Position numbers and translations under genes: made by a program
Notes under the pieces: model-generated
What the model was told of the DNA's origin: nothing
The model's database searches: none
The model's input: the letters and a program-made list of their open reading frames with translations, nothing else
NCBI GenBank assembly: GCA_900547085.1
Contig: URFI01000060.1
Location: 1-11,013, forward strand
Source of the DNA: an uncultured Prevotella sp.
GTDB taxonomy: Bacteria > Bacteroidota > Bacteroidia > Bacteroidales > Bacteroidaceae
Direction of reading: 5' to 3'
Length of the DNA stretch: 11,013 nucleotides
In this document: piece by piece, positions 1 through 7,435 of the stretch
How positions within the stretch are numbered: the first letter of the stretch is position 1
Layout of the letters: the number at the start of each line of letters is the position of its first letter

Positions 1-1029
1 GTATGGCATCTGCCAAATTCCACCGCCAATATCCACGCTGTCCAAAGCAAGTGGTGTACCTTCGTAATGATCGCGCATGCATGTCTGGATATCTTGTACG
101 CTCACTTTCTTCTTCGGATAAATCCACAGAGGCATGTCTTCTGCATTTGGATCTTTGCCCATTGCCCATGGCAAATAGCGAGTCATATCTTGGAAATGAT
201 TGAAGAAACTCCATACGCGACAGAACCTTCTACCAGAAAAATCAGGTTTCGCATAAACATCCTTCCACGAAAAGTCTGCGTCTTTACCTGAATACCAACC
301 TTTCTCCCTTGCAAATTTAACAACGTCTTTCGCATACATGACGTTCTTCTTGTCCTTCATGTTGAACTTCGAGATGCGACTTTGGTTTGCATGTCCACAT
401 ATAGCGTCATCAGGAATACGCATGGCCACCCATACGGTGCCTTTACTACCAGGTCCCTTCCCCATCATTTCCATGATCCAAGCTTCATTGGGATCACAAA
501 TGGTAAAAGTCTCACCTTCACTGTTATATCCATATTGGTTGGTCAAAGTAGTCATCACCTTGATTGCTTCCCGCGCTGTTTTTGACCGTTGCAACGCGAT
601 GTATATCAGTGAACCATAGTCGATTATACCAGTTGAGTCAACCATTTCTTCCCTTCCACCATAAGTGGTTTCTCCGATTGTCACTTGGTATTCATTGATA
701 TTGCCAATGACGTTATAGGTTTCAGCCGCTTCCGGAATTTGGCCATGATACTCGTTATTATCCCAATCGTAGATATCACGCATCGTGCCAGGTTGATGTT
801 TACCTGCGGGGAAATGGCACAAGCCAATAAACAACCCATAATCATCTGCGTTGTATGAACAGATAACTGAGCCATCTGCAGAAGCCTTCTTTCCGACAAT
901 AAAGTTCGTGCAGCCCAAAACGTTCTGCAGGTTGAGGACAAGTGCACAAACCGTCATGAAAAATACTTTGGTACATAGCGAATCAACGTTATGCTCACTC
1001 TTGGTAAAAATAAATCTCATCATAATCAT
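1..1029 (-). CDS. Secreted peptidase family C69 dipeptidase, 3' end cut by window edge
   Basis: The minus-strand frame stays open from 1029 to the left edge (about 343 codons), so the C-terminus is missing. Counting from the ATG at 1020, a basic N-terminus and a hydrophobic stretch (about residues 19-35) are followed by GCTNFIVGKKASADGS. This is the N-terminal signature of C69 dipeptidases, Ntn-hydrolases in which the Cys (here Cys37) becomes the N-terminal nucleophile after processing. Further on are SVICSYNADD and a TICDPNEAWIMEMMG segment, both normal in the family. It probably degrades dipeptides in the periplasm or outside the cell. Three in-frame ATGs (1029, 1023, 1020) lie close together and no Shine-Dalgarno site separates them; the longest is given. 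It starts about 29 bases after the DUF4296 gene and no promoter is evident between them, so it may be the last gene of the ileS operon. The family call is firm; the substrate is unknown. Confidence 0.85.
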   Translation of the reverse strand, partial: MIMMRFIFTKSEHNVDSLCTKVFFMTVCALVLNLQNVLGCTNFIVGKKASADGSVICSYNADDYGLFIGLCHFPAGKHQPGTMRDIYDWDNNEYHGQIPEAAETYNVIGNINEYQVTIGETTYGGREEMVDSTGIIDYGSLIYIALQRSKTAREAIKVMTTLTNQYGYNSEGETFTICDPNEAWIMEMMGKGPGSKGTVWVAMRIPDDAICGHANQSRISKFNMKDKKNVMYAKDVVKFAREKGWYSGKDADFSWKDVYAKPDFSGRRFCRVWSFFNHFQDMTRYLPWAMGKDPNAEDMPLWIYPKKKVSVQDIQTCMRDHYEGTPLALDSVDIGGGIWQMPY

Positions 1030-1058
1030 ATAAGGTATAATAGTGTTTATAAAAAAGC

Positions 1059-1997
1059 CTATCTTATTGCAGCTGATACTGGTACTTTTTCATTGACATT
1101 TTGCATTCTTTGTGATGATGCCGATGTTTGAACCGCTGATTTCAGCGAATCATTTCCGCCTTTGTGTCTCGCGTCAGAAGATGTAGAGTCAGCAGGTGCT
1201 TCTCCTGTGCGCTTCGGTTTGGGCGCATGGATTCTAATCAAACTGATATTTGAGATTATCATCAGCTTAAACGTTGTGCTATACGCATCAGACGAATTTC
1301 CTTTATTAAGTATGAAATATCCCTTGATTTCCTTAATACCGACGTGATTGTTATCTGATATTTGAAGTGTATAATGATTTGGTGTCGATACATATACGTT
1401 TTGTGAACTGACGCTGTCATTGTTGAACGTAACGGCCAACATCGCTACAGCTTCTCGTGAACCTTCTTGATAAATAAACTGTGTATCAAAGTTAAGCCAC
1501 AAATTGTCGCCAGCCTTATAGGTCGTGTCCGTCTTCAACGTGAAGGAGCTCAGATTAAAAGGTCTGTAAGGCGAAAATACAATCGATCGCTCCCCCGTCC
1601 ACACATTGGTTGTATCTCCATTTGCCGAATTCAAGCTATATTGATTAATCTCACTTGCAGATGCTCCCAGTGCCAATGCTTCCTTGCTCAGCCTTGTTGA
1701 GAGAGATTCATATATTTTCTGTAACAATCTTGTGTGCCTTGTGTAGTAAACCATCGAACTGTCAAACTCAGCTTCTGACACACCATTCTTTTTCAGTACG
1801 GCGGTTTTGTAGGCAATCATGGTTGTTGCGTCGCCGCTATTCGATTGATACATGGCATCGGCAATGTGGTAATCGTACAAGATGTCTTCCATTTTGTCTG
1901 GCTGGATGTAACGGTCAGGCACCGAGGGAGTGCACGAAACCATTGCCAGCAAGAAGAAAGCAAAGAGCAAATAGTATTTAGACGATTGATCACTCAT
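1059..1997 (-). CDS. DUF4296 family lipoprotein
   Basis: The protein is 312 residues from the ATG at 1997. Residues 8-21 form a hydrophobic signal segment ending in MVSC, a lipobox-like site with Cys22 as the likely lipidated residue. Directly after it, residues 30-110 (DKMEDILYDYHIADAMY onward) match my memory of DUF4296, a helical domain seen in Bacteroidota lipoproteins, often encoded beside lspA. The rest is a probable beta-rich region, with a Ser/Lys/Asp-rich, low-complexity C-terminal tail (about residues 260-312). The start is ambiguous: ATG 1997 overlaps the lspA stop in the 8-base string ATGAGTGA, whereas ATG 2009 adds four residues. I prefer 1997 because it gives a tight overlap suited to translational coupling. 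The molecular function is unknown. A substrate of LspA is encoded immediately downstream of lspA itself. Confidence 0.82.
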   Translation of the reverse strand: MSDQSSKYYLLFAFFLLAMVSCTPSVPDRYIQPDKMEDILYDYHIADAMYQSNSGDATTMIAYKTAVLKKNGVSEAEFDSSMVYYTRHTRLLQKIYESLSTRLSKEALALGASASEINQYSLNSANGDTTNVWTGERSIVFSPYRPFNLSSFTLKTDTTYKAGDNLWLNFDTQFIYQEGSREAVAMLAVTFNNDSVSSQNVYVSTPNHYTLQISDNNHVGIKEIKGYFILNKGNSSDAYSTTFKLMIISNISLIRIHAPKPKRTGEAPADSTSSDARHKGGNDSLKSAVQTSASSQRMQNVNEKVPVSAAIR

Positions 1998-2643
1998 GCG
2001 ATTCCACATTTTTGTCCTCTCCCTTCATGGTAGCTCCAATGAGCTCCAATTCTTTCCGGTAGAAAAGCAGCAAAAGAACTACGCCAACGCTGATGCATGC
2101 ATCTGCGAAATTGAATATAGGTGAAAAGAAGATAAACTCTTTCCCGCCAAAGTGTGGCACCCATTGTGGCCATGTTGTTTCAATGATGGGGAAATAGAAC
2201 ATGTCTACCACCTTACCATGTAAGAATGATGCATAGCCAGAACCGAATGGCACAAACTCTGCGATATCATAAGGAGTGGATGGAGAAAATATCAAGCCAT
2301 AAAACATAGAGTCGATGATATTCCCCATCGCACCAGCAAGAATCATGGACAGACAGATGATGTAACCTCTAGGTTGTGGACGCTTCACCAATTTATACAC
2401 ATAGTACGAAATCACCGAGATGGCTACTAACCTGAAAAGGCTCAACGTCAGTTTGTTGAAAAAGGTCATACCGTATGCCATTCCATTATTCTCGATGAAC
2501 CGGATGTAGAACCAATCGGCTATGTGAATAGAGTCATCCAAGGCCATGTTGGTCTTGACCAAAATCTTGATAATCTGATCAATCACCAAAATGGCCACAA
2601 CTATGATTATCGCTAATTTTCCGTCTGTAATATATCTCTTCAT
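1990..2643 (-). CDS. lspA: Lipoprotein signal peptidase (signal peptidase II)
   Basis: This 217-residue inner-membrane aspartyl protease cleaves the signal peptide of diacylglyceryl-modified prolipoproteins just before the lipidated Cys. Four hydrophobic segments are visible (about 9-29, 65-85, 93-115, 176-195). The family motifs are all present: DQIIK at 22-26, ENNGMAYG at 51-58, GNIID at 107-111 and FNFAD at 177-181. Asp111 and Asp181 are the expected catalytic pair. It is longer than the E. coli protein (about 164 residues) mainly because of a loop at about 117-143 and a second segment at 155-172, as is usual in Bacteroidota. ATG 2643 is the only ATG that fits; upstream in-frame sequence runs into the dksA-like gene. 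It lies 37 bases after that gene and overlaps the following lipoprotein gene. Several lipoproteins in this same window are probable substrates. Confidence 0.96.
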   Translation of the reverse strand: MKRYITDGKLAIIIVVAILVIDQIIKILVKTNMALDDSIHIADWFYIRFIENNGMAYGMTFFNKLTLSLFRLVAISVISYYVYKLVKRPQPRGYIICLSMILAGAMGNIIDSMFYGLIFSPSTPYDIAEFVPFGSGYASFLHGKVVDMFYFPIIETTWPQWVPHFGGKEFIFFSPIFNFADACISVGVVLLLLFYRKELELIGATMKGEDKNVESHE

Positions 2644-2680
2644 CAACTTCTGATTACGATACGCAGAATGCCAGCCTGCA

Positions 2681-3061
2681 TTAATGGTTTCGTGCTTTCT
2701 TTGATGCCACACTCAAAGTGGCATGCGGCACAGCTTTCAATCTTTCTTTCGGAATCAATTCACCCGTCATCCGATCAATACCGTACGTTTTGTTGTTGAT
2801 TCGCACCAATGCAGCTTCCAAACCTTGGATGAACTTCTGCTGTCGGTTAGCCATCTGTACCAATTCTTCTTTGGTTTGTGTGGCACTACCCTCTTCAAGA
2901 GCTTTATAGGTAGGTGACGTATCATCGATGTCATTACCGTCCGAATTCATGATTTGTTTCATCATGCTTGTGTAATCTCTGCGGGCCAAACTCAATTTTT
3001 CATGTATGATAGCGCGAAACTCTTCCAGTTCTTCGTCGCTATACCTTTTCTTCTCTTCCAT
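2681..3061 (-). CDS. DksA/TraR-family RNA polymerase-binding regulator lacking zinc-finger cysteines
   Basis: This is a 126-residue protein. The N-terminal two thirds are charged and helical, fitting the coiled coil that DksA-type proteins insert into the RNA polymerase secondary channel, with an acidic turn at 41-47 (DGNDIDD) as the likely tip. The C-terminal part, KTYGIDRMTGELIPKERL (91-108) followed by VPHATL, is the clear family signature. In DksA this part belongs to a four-cysteine zinc finger; here the protein contains no cysteine at all, and Asp96 stands where YG-x-C is usual. The fold may be kept without zinc, as reported for some DksA paralogues. The predicted role is modulation of transcription initiation in stringent-type responses. 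The first ATG in frame is 3061. It sits between ileS (71 bases upstream) and lspA (37 bases downstream), a gene order I recall from Bacteroidota. The family is confident; the regulatory role is inferred. Confidence 0.9.
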   Translation of the reverse strand: MEEKKRYSDEELEEFRAIIHEKLSLARRDYTSMMKQIMNSDGNDIDDTSPTYKALEEGSATQTKEELVQMANRQQKFIQGLEAALVRINNKTYGIDRMTGELIPKERLKAVPHATLSVASKKARNH

Positions 3062-3073
3062 ATAAAATGAATT

Positions 3074-3081
3074 CAAACGTA
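3074..3081 (-). promoter_or_regulatory. Weak candidate internal promoter (-7 box) before the dksA-like gene
   Basis: On the minus strand TACGTTTG matches the TAnnTTTG box exactly, ending 12 bases before the start codon of the dksA-like gene. No TTG lies 19-21 bases upstream, so this may be chance. If active, it would uncouple the regulator and lspA from ileS and give a very short leader. Confidence 0.25.
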
Positions 3082-3132
3082 CAGCCAGAAACTTACTAAC
3101 CTGCGCTCCTTACCGTACTTGTTGTTATGAAA

Positions 3133-6100
3133 CTATACTTTTTTTACTAAAATATGAAGTTTGAAATCGTCAAAGTCAACCTCTACTCCATCATTCGATC
3201 CAATGACGACGTTGTCTGCCAATACCTGACTTTTGATGTAATCGCTAAATGCCTGTATAGCTTCGTCGGTATGTTCATTGGGAGAAACAGTCACGTTAAT
3301 TCGGTCGGTAATTTCAAAATCACTTTCCTTGCGTAGATTCTGAATGCGATTGATGAGTTCTCGTGCCATGCCTTCTTTCTTCAGGTCATCCGTCAATTCA
3401 ACTTCCAAGGCTACGGTCAGATTGCCCTCGTTGGACACCAACCAGCCTGGAATATCCTCATTGACGATTTCAACATCATCTCTTTCAACCGTTACTTCCT
3501 CACCGTTAACGGTAAAGCTGATGCTGCCGTCATGCTCCAGAGATGCGATTTGCTCTTGGGTAACATTGTTCATAAAGTTAGCAACCCCCTTCATAAGCTT
3601 TCCAAACTTCTTGCCCATGGTTCTGAAGTTGCACTTAACTTTCTTCACCAGCAAACCTTCACCCTCCATGAAGTTCAGTTCCTTTACGTTGACCTCTCGC
3701 TTAATCAAATCTGCCATCGCATTGATTCGACGTTTTTGTTCGTCATCGATGGCAGGAATCATCACCTGCTTTAACGGTTGACGTACCTTAATGTTCACTT
3801 TGCGACGCAACGCCAACACCATGCTCGTGACTTTCTGTGCCAAGTCCATGCGTGCTTCCAGGTCTTCATTGACCAATTGTTCATCTGCAACAGGGAAAGG
3901 TTCCAAGTGCACACTCTCCGCTTTACCTCCCAAATCAAGATATAACTGATCGGCGTAGAACGGAGCGAAAGGAGCCAGCAACTTGCTGACGGTCATCAAA
4001 CAGGTATACAGGGTATGGTATGCTGAACGTTTGTCGGCACTCATCTCTTTTCCCCAGAAACGTTTTCTGTTAAGACGAACATACCAGTTGCTTAGGTCGT
4101 CATTGACAAAACTATCAATCATTCTGCCTGCACGAGTAGGGTCATACCCGTTCAATGCGGTCTCAACGTTTTTAATCAAGGAATTGAGTTTCGAGATAAT
4201 CCACAAGTCAATCTCGGGTGCTTGATCCCTGTTTGGCTGTGTCGTGACTGGATCAAAACCATCCACGTTGGCATACAAGGCGAAGAATGAATAAGTATTA
4301 TATAAAGTGCCGAAGAATTTGCGACGCACCTCGTCAACACCTTCTTCATCAAACTTCAAGTTATCCCATGGAGCCGAGTTGGTCATCATGTAAAAACGCA
4401 CTGCATCAGCTCCATACTTCTCAATCATGTCGAATGGATTCTTGACATTGCCCAGGTGCTTACTCATTTTGTTGCCCTTGGCATCGAGAACCAATCCTGT
4501 AGATATAACATTTTTGAAAGCTACTGAATCGAAAACCATCGTTGCGATGGCGTGCAGGGTAAAGAACCAGCCACGCGTCTGATCCACGCCTTCATTGATA
4601 AAGTCGGCTGGGAAGAATGCGGGTGGAATAGGCGTACCATGATATGCACTTTCAACCATTGCCTTACGGGCATCTTCTCCGGTCACTACCCTATCCTGTG
4701 CATCTCGCATGGTTTTGCCCTCGGCCATGTCGCCTTCAAAAGGATAGTGCTGTTGCGCGTAGGGCATCGAGCCACTGTCAAACCAAACGTCAATCAAGTC
4801 GCTTTCACGATACATGGGTTCTCCCTGTTCGTTTACCAACACGATATTGTCCACGTATGGGCGGTGCAAGTCTATCTTGTCATAATTGGCTTGCGAATAG
4901 TCACCGGGTACAAATCCTTGATCCTTCAATGGGTTCGACTTCATGTAACCGGCTGCCACACTCTTTTCCAGCTCATTATATAGTTCGGCCAAGCTGCCAA
5001 TGCATTTCTCGCCTTTGTTCTCATCGCGCCAGATGGGTAAGGGTGTTCCCCAAAAACGACTGCGGCTTAGGTTCCAATCATTCAAGTTTTCAAGCCAATT
5101 GCCAAAGCGACCAGAACCCGTAGACGCTGGTTGCCAGTTGATGGTATTGTTCAGTTCTACCATCCGTTCTTTCTTGGCTGTGTCCTTGATGAACCAGCTA
5201 TCCAGCGGATAGTACAAGATGGGCTTGTCTGTTCTCCAGCAGTGTGGATAGCTGTGTACATGTTTCTCTATTTTGAATGCCGTCCCTTCCATCTTCATCT
5301 CCATGACCATGATGACGTTCAGGTCATCAGCTTTTTCAGAAGCTTCCACATCCCACACCCCATTGGGATTGAACTTGGGATTATACGAGTTCTTCACATA
5401 GTCGCCGGCGTGATGTGCATACGCTTCTGTGGCCACACATTTTTCCACGAAGTTTGCATCAAGTTCTGCAACGAGATAATATTTTCCTTGCAGGTCAACC
5501 ATGGGGCGAGTTTCGCCTTTTTTGTTGATTAAATACAAACCTGGTATCCGTGCATCCTTTGCCACCTTGGCATCATCAGCACCGAAGGTTGGTGCAATAT
5601 GCACAATGCCTGTACCATCGTCTGTAGTAACGTAGTCGCCAAGAATCACTCTGAAAGCTTCATTCGCCATCTCTACAAACTGGTCTTTGCCATTTTCGCC
5701 CAGGAACACGTTCTCGGGATGCGCCTTTGCGTATTGCTGAACAAACGGAGCCGCATTGGCGTCCACTTTCTCAGCGGGTTTCACCCATGGCATCAGTTGC
5801 TCGTAACGCAAGCCTTCCAGGTCACTTCCTTTATAATGTCGAAGCACTTGATAAGGAACTACCTTCTCACCTTTATTATATAGGGGCATTTCATCACCTG
5901 GAGACACCTGTCCTTTCGCCGGCAAGTAGGCATTCAAGCGATCGGCTGCTATGATGATGTTGATTTTCTCTGCCGTGTAAGGATTGTAAGTGCGTACCGA
6001 AACATAGTCAAACTTCGGCCCTACGCAGAGTGCTGTATTAGATGGAAGTGTCCAAGGCGTGGTGGTCCATGCCACCAAATAAGTTGCTCCCCAGGTGCTT

Positions 6101-6804
6101 GCTGCCAACTCGGCATCGAGCTTAGCCAGCGTATCGTTATCCGTCTTGAACATTGCCGTAACGGTGGTGTCTTTAACGTCACGATAACAGCCGGGTTGGT
6201 TCAACTCGTGCGAGCTCAATCCCGTACCCGCAGCAGGCGAATATGGCTGAATGGTGTAGCCCTTGTACATCAATCCGTTGTTGTAAAGTTGCTTCAAAAG
6301 CCACCACAGTGTTTCGATGTATTTGTTGTCGTAGGTTATGTAAGGATGGTCAAGATCTACGAAATAGCCCATTTCTTCGGTCAGCGTGCGCCACTCTTCA
6401 GTGAACTTCATGACGTTCTCACGACATTTACGGTTATAGTCTTCTACCGAAATATAATGTTCAGATTCCTTGTTGTCGATATCTTTCTTATTGATACCCA
6501 GTTCTTTTTCAACACCCAGCTCAACGGGCAATCCATGTGTGTCCCACCCTGCCTTGCGCAGCACTTGGAACCCTTGCATGGTTTTGTACCGGTTGAACGT
6601 ATCTTTGATGGCGCGAGCCAATACATGGTGAATGCCGGGATGACCGTTTGCCGATGGAGGACCCTCAAAGAAGATGAACTGTTCACAACCTTCACGCTCA
6701 TCAATAGACTTGTGGAATATATCCAGTTCCTCCCACTTTGCTAAGATTTCCTTGTTTGTATGGGTCAAGTCTAGCCCTTGATGCTCGGCAAATTTTTTAG
6801 CCAT
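3133..6804 (-). CDS. ileS: Isoleucyl-tRNA synthetase, long type 2-like form with GIHH signature
   Basis: This 1223-residue class I enzyme charges tRNA-Ile with isoleucine in the cytoplasm. The Rossmann catalytic domain is split: the signature region GPPSANGHPGIHH is at 48-60 and the KMSKH loop at 779-783. Between them is the CP1 editing domain, with TTTPWTLPSN at 247-256 and GTGIVHIAPTFGADD at 397-411, which removes mischarged valine. GWDTHGLPVE (86-95), VWFDSGS (673-679) and EGVDQTRGWF (738-747) are further family marks. The tRNA-binding helical domain follows (from about 850), then a C-terminal domain of the eukaryote-like kind rather than the zinc-binding tail of E. coli IleRS. The usual HxGH is replaced by GIHH at 57-60, and the final Ser of KMSKS is His. 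It is longer than E. coli IleRS (about 938 residues), as expected for type 2. It is the first gene of the leftward operon, with a promoter about 40 bases upstream. No T-box leader is seen. Confidence 0.98.
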   Translation of the reverse strand: MAKKFAEHQGLDLTHTNKEILAKWEELDIFHKSIDEREGCEQFIFFEGPPSANGHPGIHHVLARAIKDTFNRYKTMQGFQVLRKAGWDTHGLPVELGVEKELGINKKDIDNKESEHYISVEDYNRKCRENVMKFTEEWRTLTEEMGYFVDLDHPYITYDNKYIETLWWLLKQLYNNGLMYKGYTIQPYSPAAGTGLSSHELNQPGCYRDVKDTTVTAMFKTDNDTLAKLDAELAASTWGATYLVAWTTTPWTLPSNTALCVGPKFDYVSVRTYNPYTAEKINIIIAADRLNAYLPAKGQVSPGDEMPLYNKGEKVVPYQVLRHYKGSDLEGLRYEQLMPWVKPAEKVDANAAPFVQQYAKAHPENVFLGENGKDQFVEMANEAFRVILGDYVTTDDGTGIVHIAPTFGADDAKVAKDARIPGLYLINKKGETRPMVDLQGKYYLVAELDANFVEKCVATEAYAHHAGDYVKNSYNPKFNPNGVWDVEASEKADDLNVIMVMEMKMEGTAFKIEKHVHSYPHCWRTDKPILYYPLDSWFIKDTAKKERMVELNNTINWQPASTGSGRFGNWLENLNDWNLSRSRFWGTPLPIWRDENKGEKCIGSLAELYNELEKSVAAGYMKSNPLKDQGFVPGDYSQANYDKIDLHRPYVDNIVLVNEQGEPMYRESDLIDVWFDSGSMPYAQQHYPFEGDMAEGKTMRDAQDRVVTGEDARKAMVESAYHGTPIPPAFFPADFINEGVDQTRGWFFTLHAIATMVFDSVAFKNVISTGLVLDAKGNKMSKHLGNVKNPFDMIEKYGADAVRFYMMTNSAPWDNLKFDEEGVDEVRRKFFGTLYNTYSFFALYANVDGFDPVTTQPNRDQAPEIDLWIISKLNSLIKNVETALNGYDPTRAGRMIDSFVNDDLSNWYVRLNRKRFWGKEMSADKRSAYHTLYTCLMTVSKLLAPFAPFYADQLYLDLGGKAESVHLEPFPVADEQLVNEDLEARMDLAQKVTSMVLALRRKVNIKVRQPLKQVMIPAIDDEQKRRINAMADLIKREVNVKELNFMEGEGLLVKKVKCNFRTMGKKFGKLMKGVANFMNNVTQEQIASLEHDGSISFTVNGEEVTVERDDVEIVNEDIPGWLVSNEGNLTVALEVELTDDLKKEGMARELINRIQNLRKESDFEITDRINVTVSPNEHTDEAIQAFSDYIKSQVLADNVVIGSNDGVEVDFDDFKLHILVKKV

Positions 6805-6841
6805 AAGTATATTCTGTTAGAGTATGTTATTATTTAAAGCG

Positions 6842-6874
6842 CAAAGGTAACAAAAAATCTTATGATGCACAAAA
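6842..6874 (-). promoter_or_regulatory. Bacteroidota-type promoter of the ileS operon
   Basis: On the minus strand TTTTG (6870-6874) is followed after 20 bases by TACCTTTG (6842-6849), an exact match to the Bacteroidota -33/-7 pattern. Transcription should begin near 6835, giving a leader of about 30 bases before the ileS ATG. This is too short for a large riboswitch or T-box. Confidence 0.8.
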
Positions 6875-7067
6875 TTATAGAATATTTTGAATTCGCCGCA
6901 ATGTTTTTGTAAAATGCAGGTGCTTGGCATTCGTCCCACTTTGTTATTTGGCAGCAATGTTGGTTGTTGTGGCACTCGGTATTAAAGAAGACAAAATAAA
7001 ATAAGGATTGAAAATCTTTCTGAATTTTATTGACAACATGCCTTCTGCTCCTTGGCTTATTTATAAA

Positions 7068-7095
7068 CAAACATACTGATGGGTGTAAATACACG
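7068..7095 (-). promoter_or_regulatory. Weak candidate distal ileS promoter with small dyad
   Basis: On the minus strand TATGTTTG (7068-7075) matches the -7 consensus. The -33 position has TTTC, not TTTG, so it is weak. Between the boxes lies the inverted repeat GTGTA-AA-TACAC (7083-7094), placed where a repressor could block the promoter. It could give ileS a long leader of about 260 bases. Confidence 0.25.
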
Positions 7096-7168
7096 AAATA
7101 TGAGCATTTATCTTACATCGCTCATACACAATGAATTATGCTTTTATATTAAAGTTGTTTAGCTTTAT

Positions 7169-7202
7169 TTCAAGCACTTTTGAGCCAAAAGCATTGCTTG
7201 AA
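7169..7202. repeat. Strong imperfect hairpin in gene-free spacer
   Basis: TTCAAGCA then CTTTTG (7169-7182) can pair with CAAAAG (7186-7191) and TGCTTGAA (7195-7202): 14 base pairs, an AGC loop and one 3-base bulge (CAT, 7192-7194). No U run follows directly on the plus strand beyond GCGAG, so it is not a textbook terminator. It is the most stable dyad in the spacer. Confidence 0.65.
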
Positions 7203-7213
7203 GCGAGTTTTTT

Positions 7214-7242
7214 GCATGCTATTGACGAGCAAAAGCATGCTA
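7214..7242. repeat. GCATGCTA direct repeat
   Basis: Two identical copies of GCATGCTA (7214-7221 and 7235-7242) have starts 21 bases apart, two helical turns. Because GCATGC is its own complement, the copies could also pair with each other as a 6-base-pair stem around a 15-base loop. The 21-base phasing would suit binding of a protein on one DNA face, but no partner can be named. Confidence 0.5.
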
Positions 7243-7290
7243 ATAGTCCACCAAAGTGATACGTTTAGTGAGGTAAACTCAATGCTCTTG

Positions 7291-7308
7291 CGGTGAAAAC
7301 CGGTTTTT
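7291..7308 (+). terminator. Short hairpin with T run, terminator-like
   Basis: CGGT (7291-7294), GAAA tetraloop, ACCG (7299-7302), then G and five T. The shape is that of a small intrinsic terminator for plus-strand transcripts, but the stem is only 4 base pairs and no plus-strand gene precedes it. It would fit the 3' end of an unannotated small RNA. Confidence 0.25.
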
Positions 7309-7349
7309 GTCACAAAATTAGGGCATATTTGCATCCTTCCTACCTATCG

Positions 7350-7408
7350 TTTTTTCCTAGATTGAAAGTTTGAAAGTGCCGTTTTGAGGCCCTAAAATGA
7401 GGAAAAAA
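7350..7408. repeat. Inverted repeat downstream of the walJ-like gene
   Basis: TTTTTTCCT (7350-7358) and AGGAAAAAA (7400-7408) are perfect 9-base complementary arms around a 41-base loop that contains the tandem direct repeat TTGAAAGT TTGAAAGT (7362-7377). It lies just after the walJ-like stop, in minus-strand direction, so it may shape or protect that transcript's 3' end. It lacks the GC-rich stem and trailing U run of a standard terminator. Confidence 0.4.
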
Positions 7409-7435
7409 TCGAACAAATGGGGAATAGGCAAATGA

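Larger units (their letters stand above)
6875..7435. other. Gene-free spacer with secondary structure, between ileS promoter and walJ-like stop
   Basis: About 560 bases hold no convincing gene: the longest minus-strand frame here (to 7094) overlaps the ileS promoter and has no recognisable domain. The left part is AT-rich and mostly featureless. From about 7080 the sequence becomes rich in dyads and repeats: a small inverted repeat at 7083-7094, ATGAGC/GCTCAT arms at 7100-7125, a strong hairpin at 7169-7202, a GCATGCTA direct repeat at 7214-7242, a CGGT-GAAA-ACCG hairpin with a following T run at 7291-7308, a tandem TTGAAAGT at 7362-7377 and long arms at 7350-7358/7400-7408. This may be an intergenic repeat element or a structured non-coding RNA; the transcribed strand cannot be told from sequence. 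Confidence 0.6.

Noticed and set aside
4552..5123. Long plus-strand open frames within ileS
   Set aside because: They are antisense shadows of the well-supported ileS frame and their products show no family features.
6805..6841. T-box or riboswitch leader for ileS
   Set aside because: The leader from the main promoter is only about 30 bases, and T-box regulation is not known to me in Bacteroidota.
6834..7094. 86-codon minus-strand open frame upstream of ileS
   Set aside because: It runs through the ileS promoter, has irregular composition and no recognisable domain or start signal.
7214..7242. CRISPR-like or integron-like repeats
   Set aside because: Only two 8-base copies exist, with no array, spacers of constant length or associated genes.
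7350..7408. Standard intrinsic terminator for the walJ-like gene
   Set aside because: The 41-base loop, AT-rich arms and lack of a trailing U run do not fit; it is listed only as an inverted repeat.
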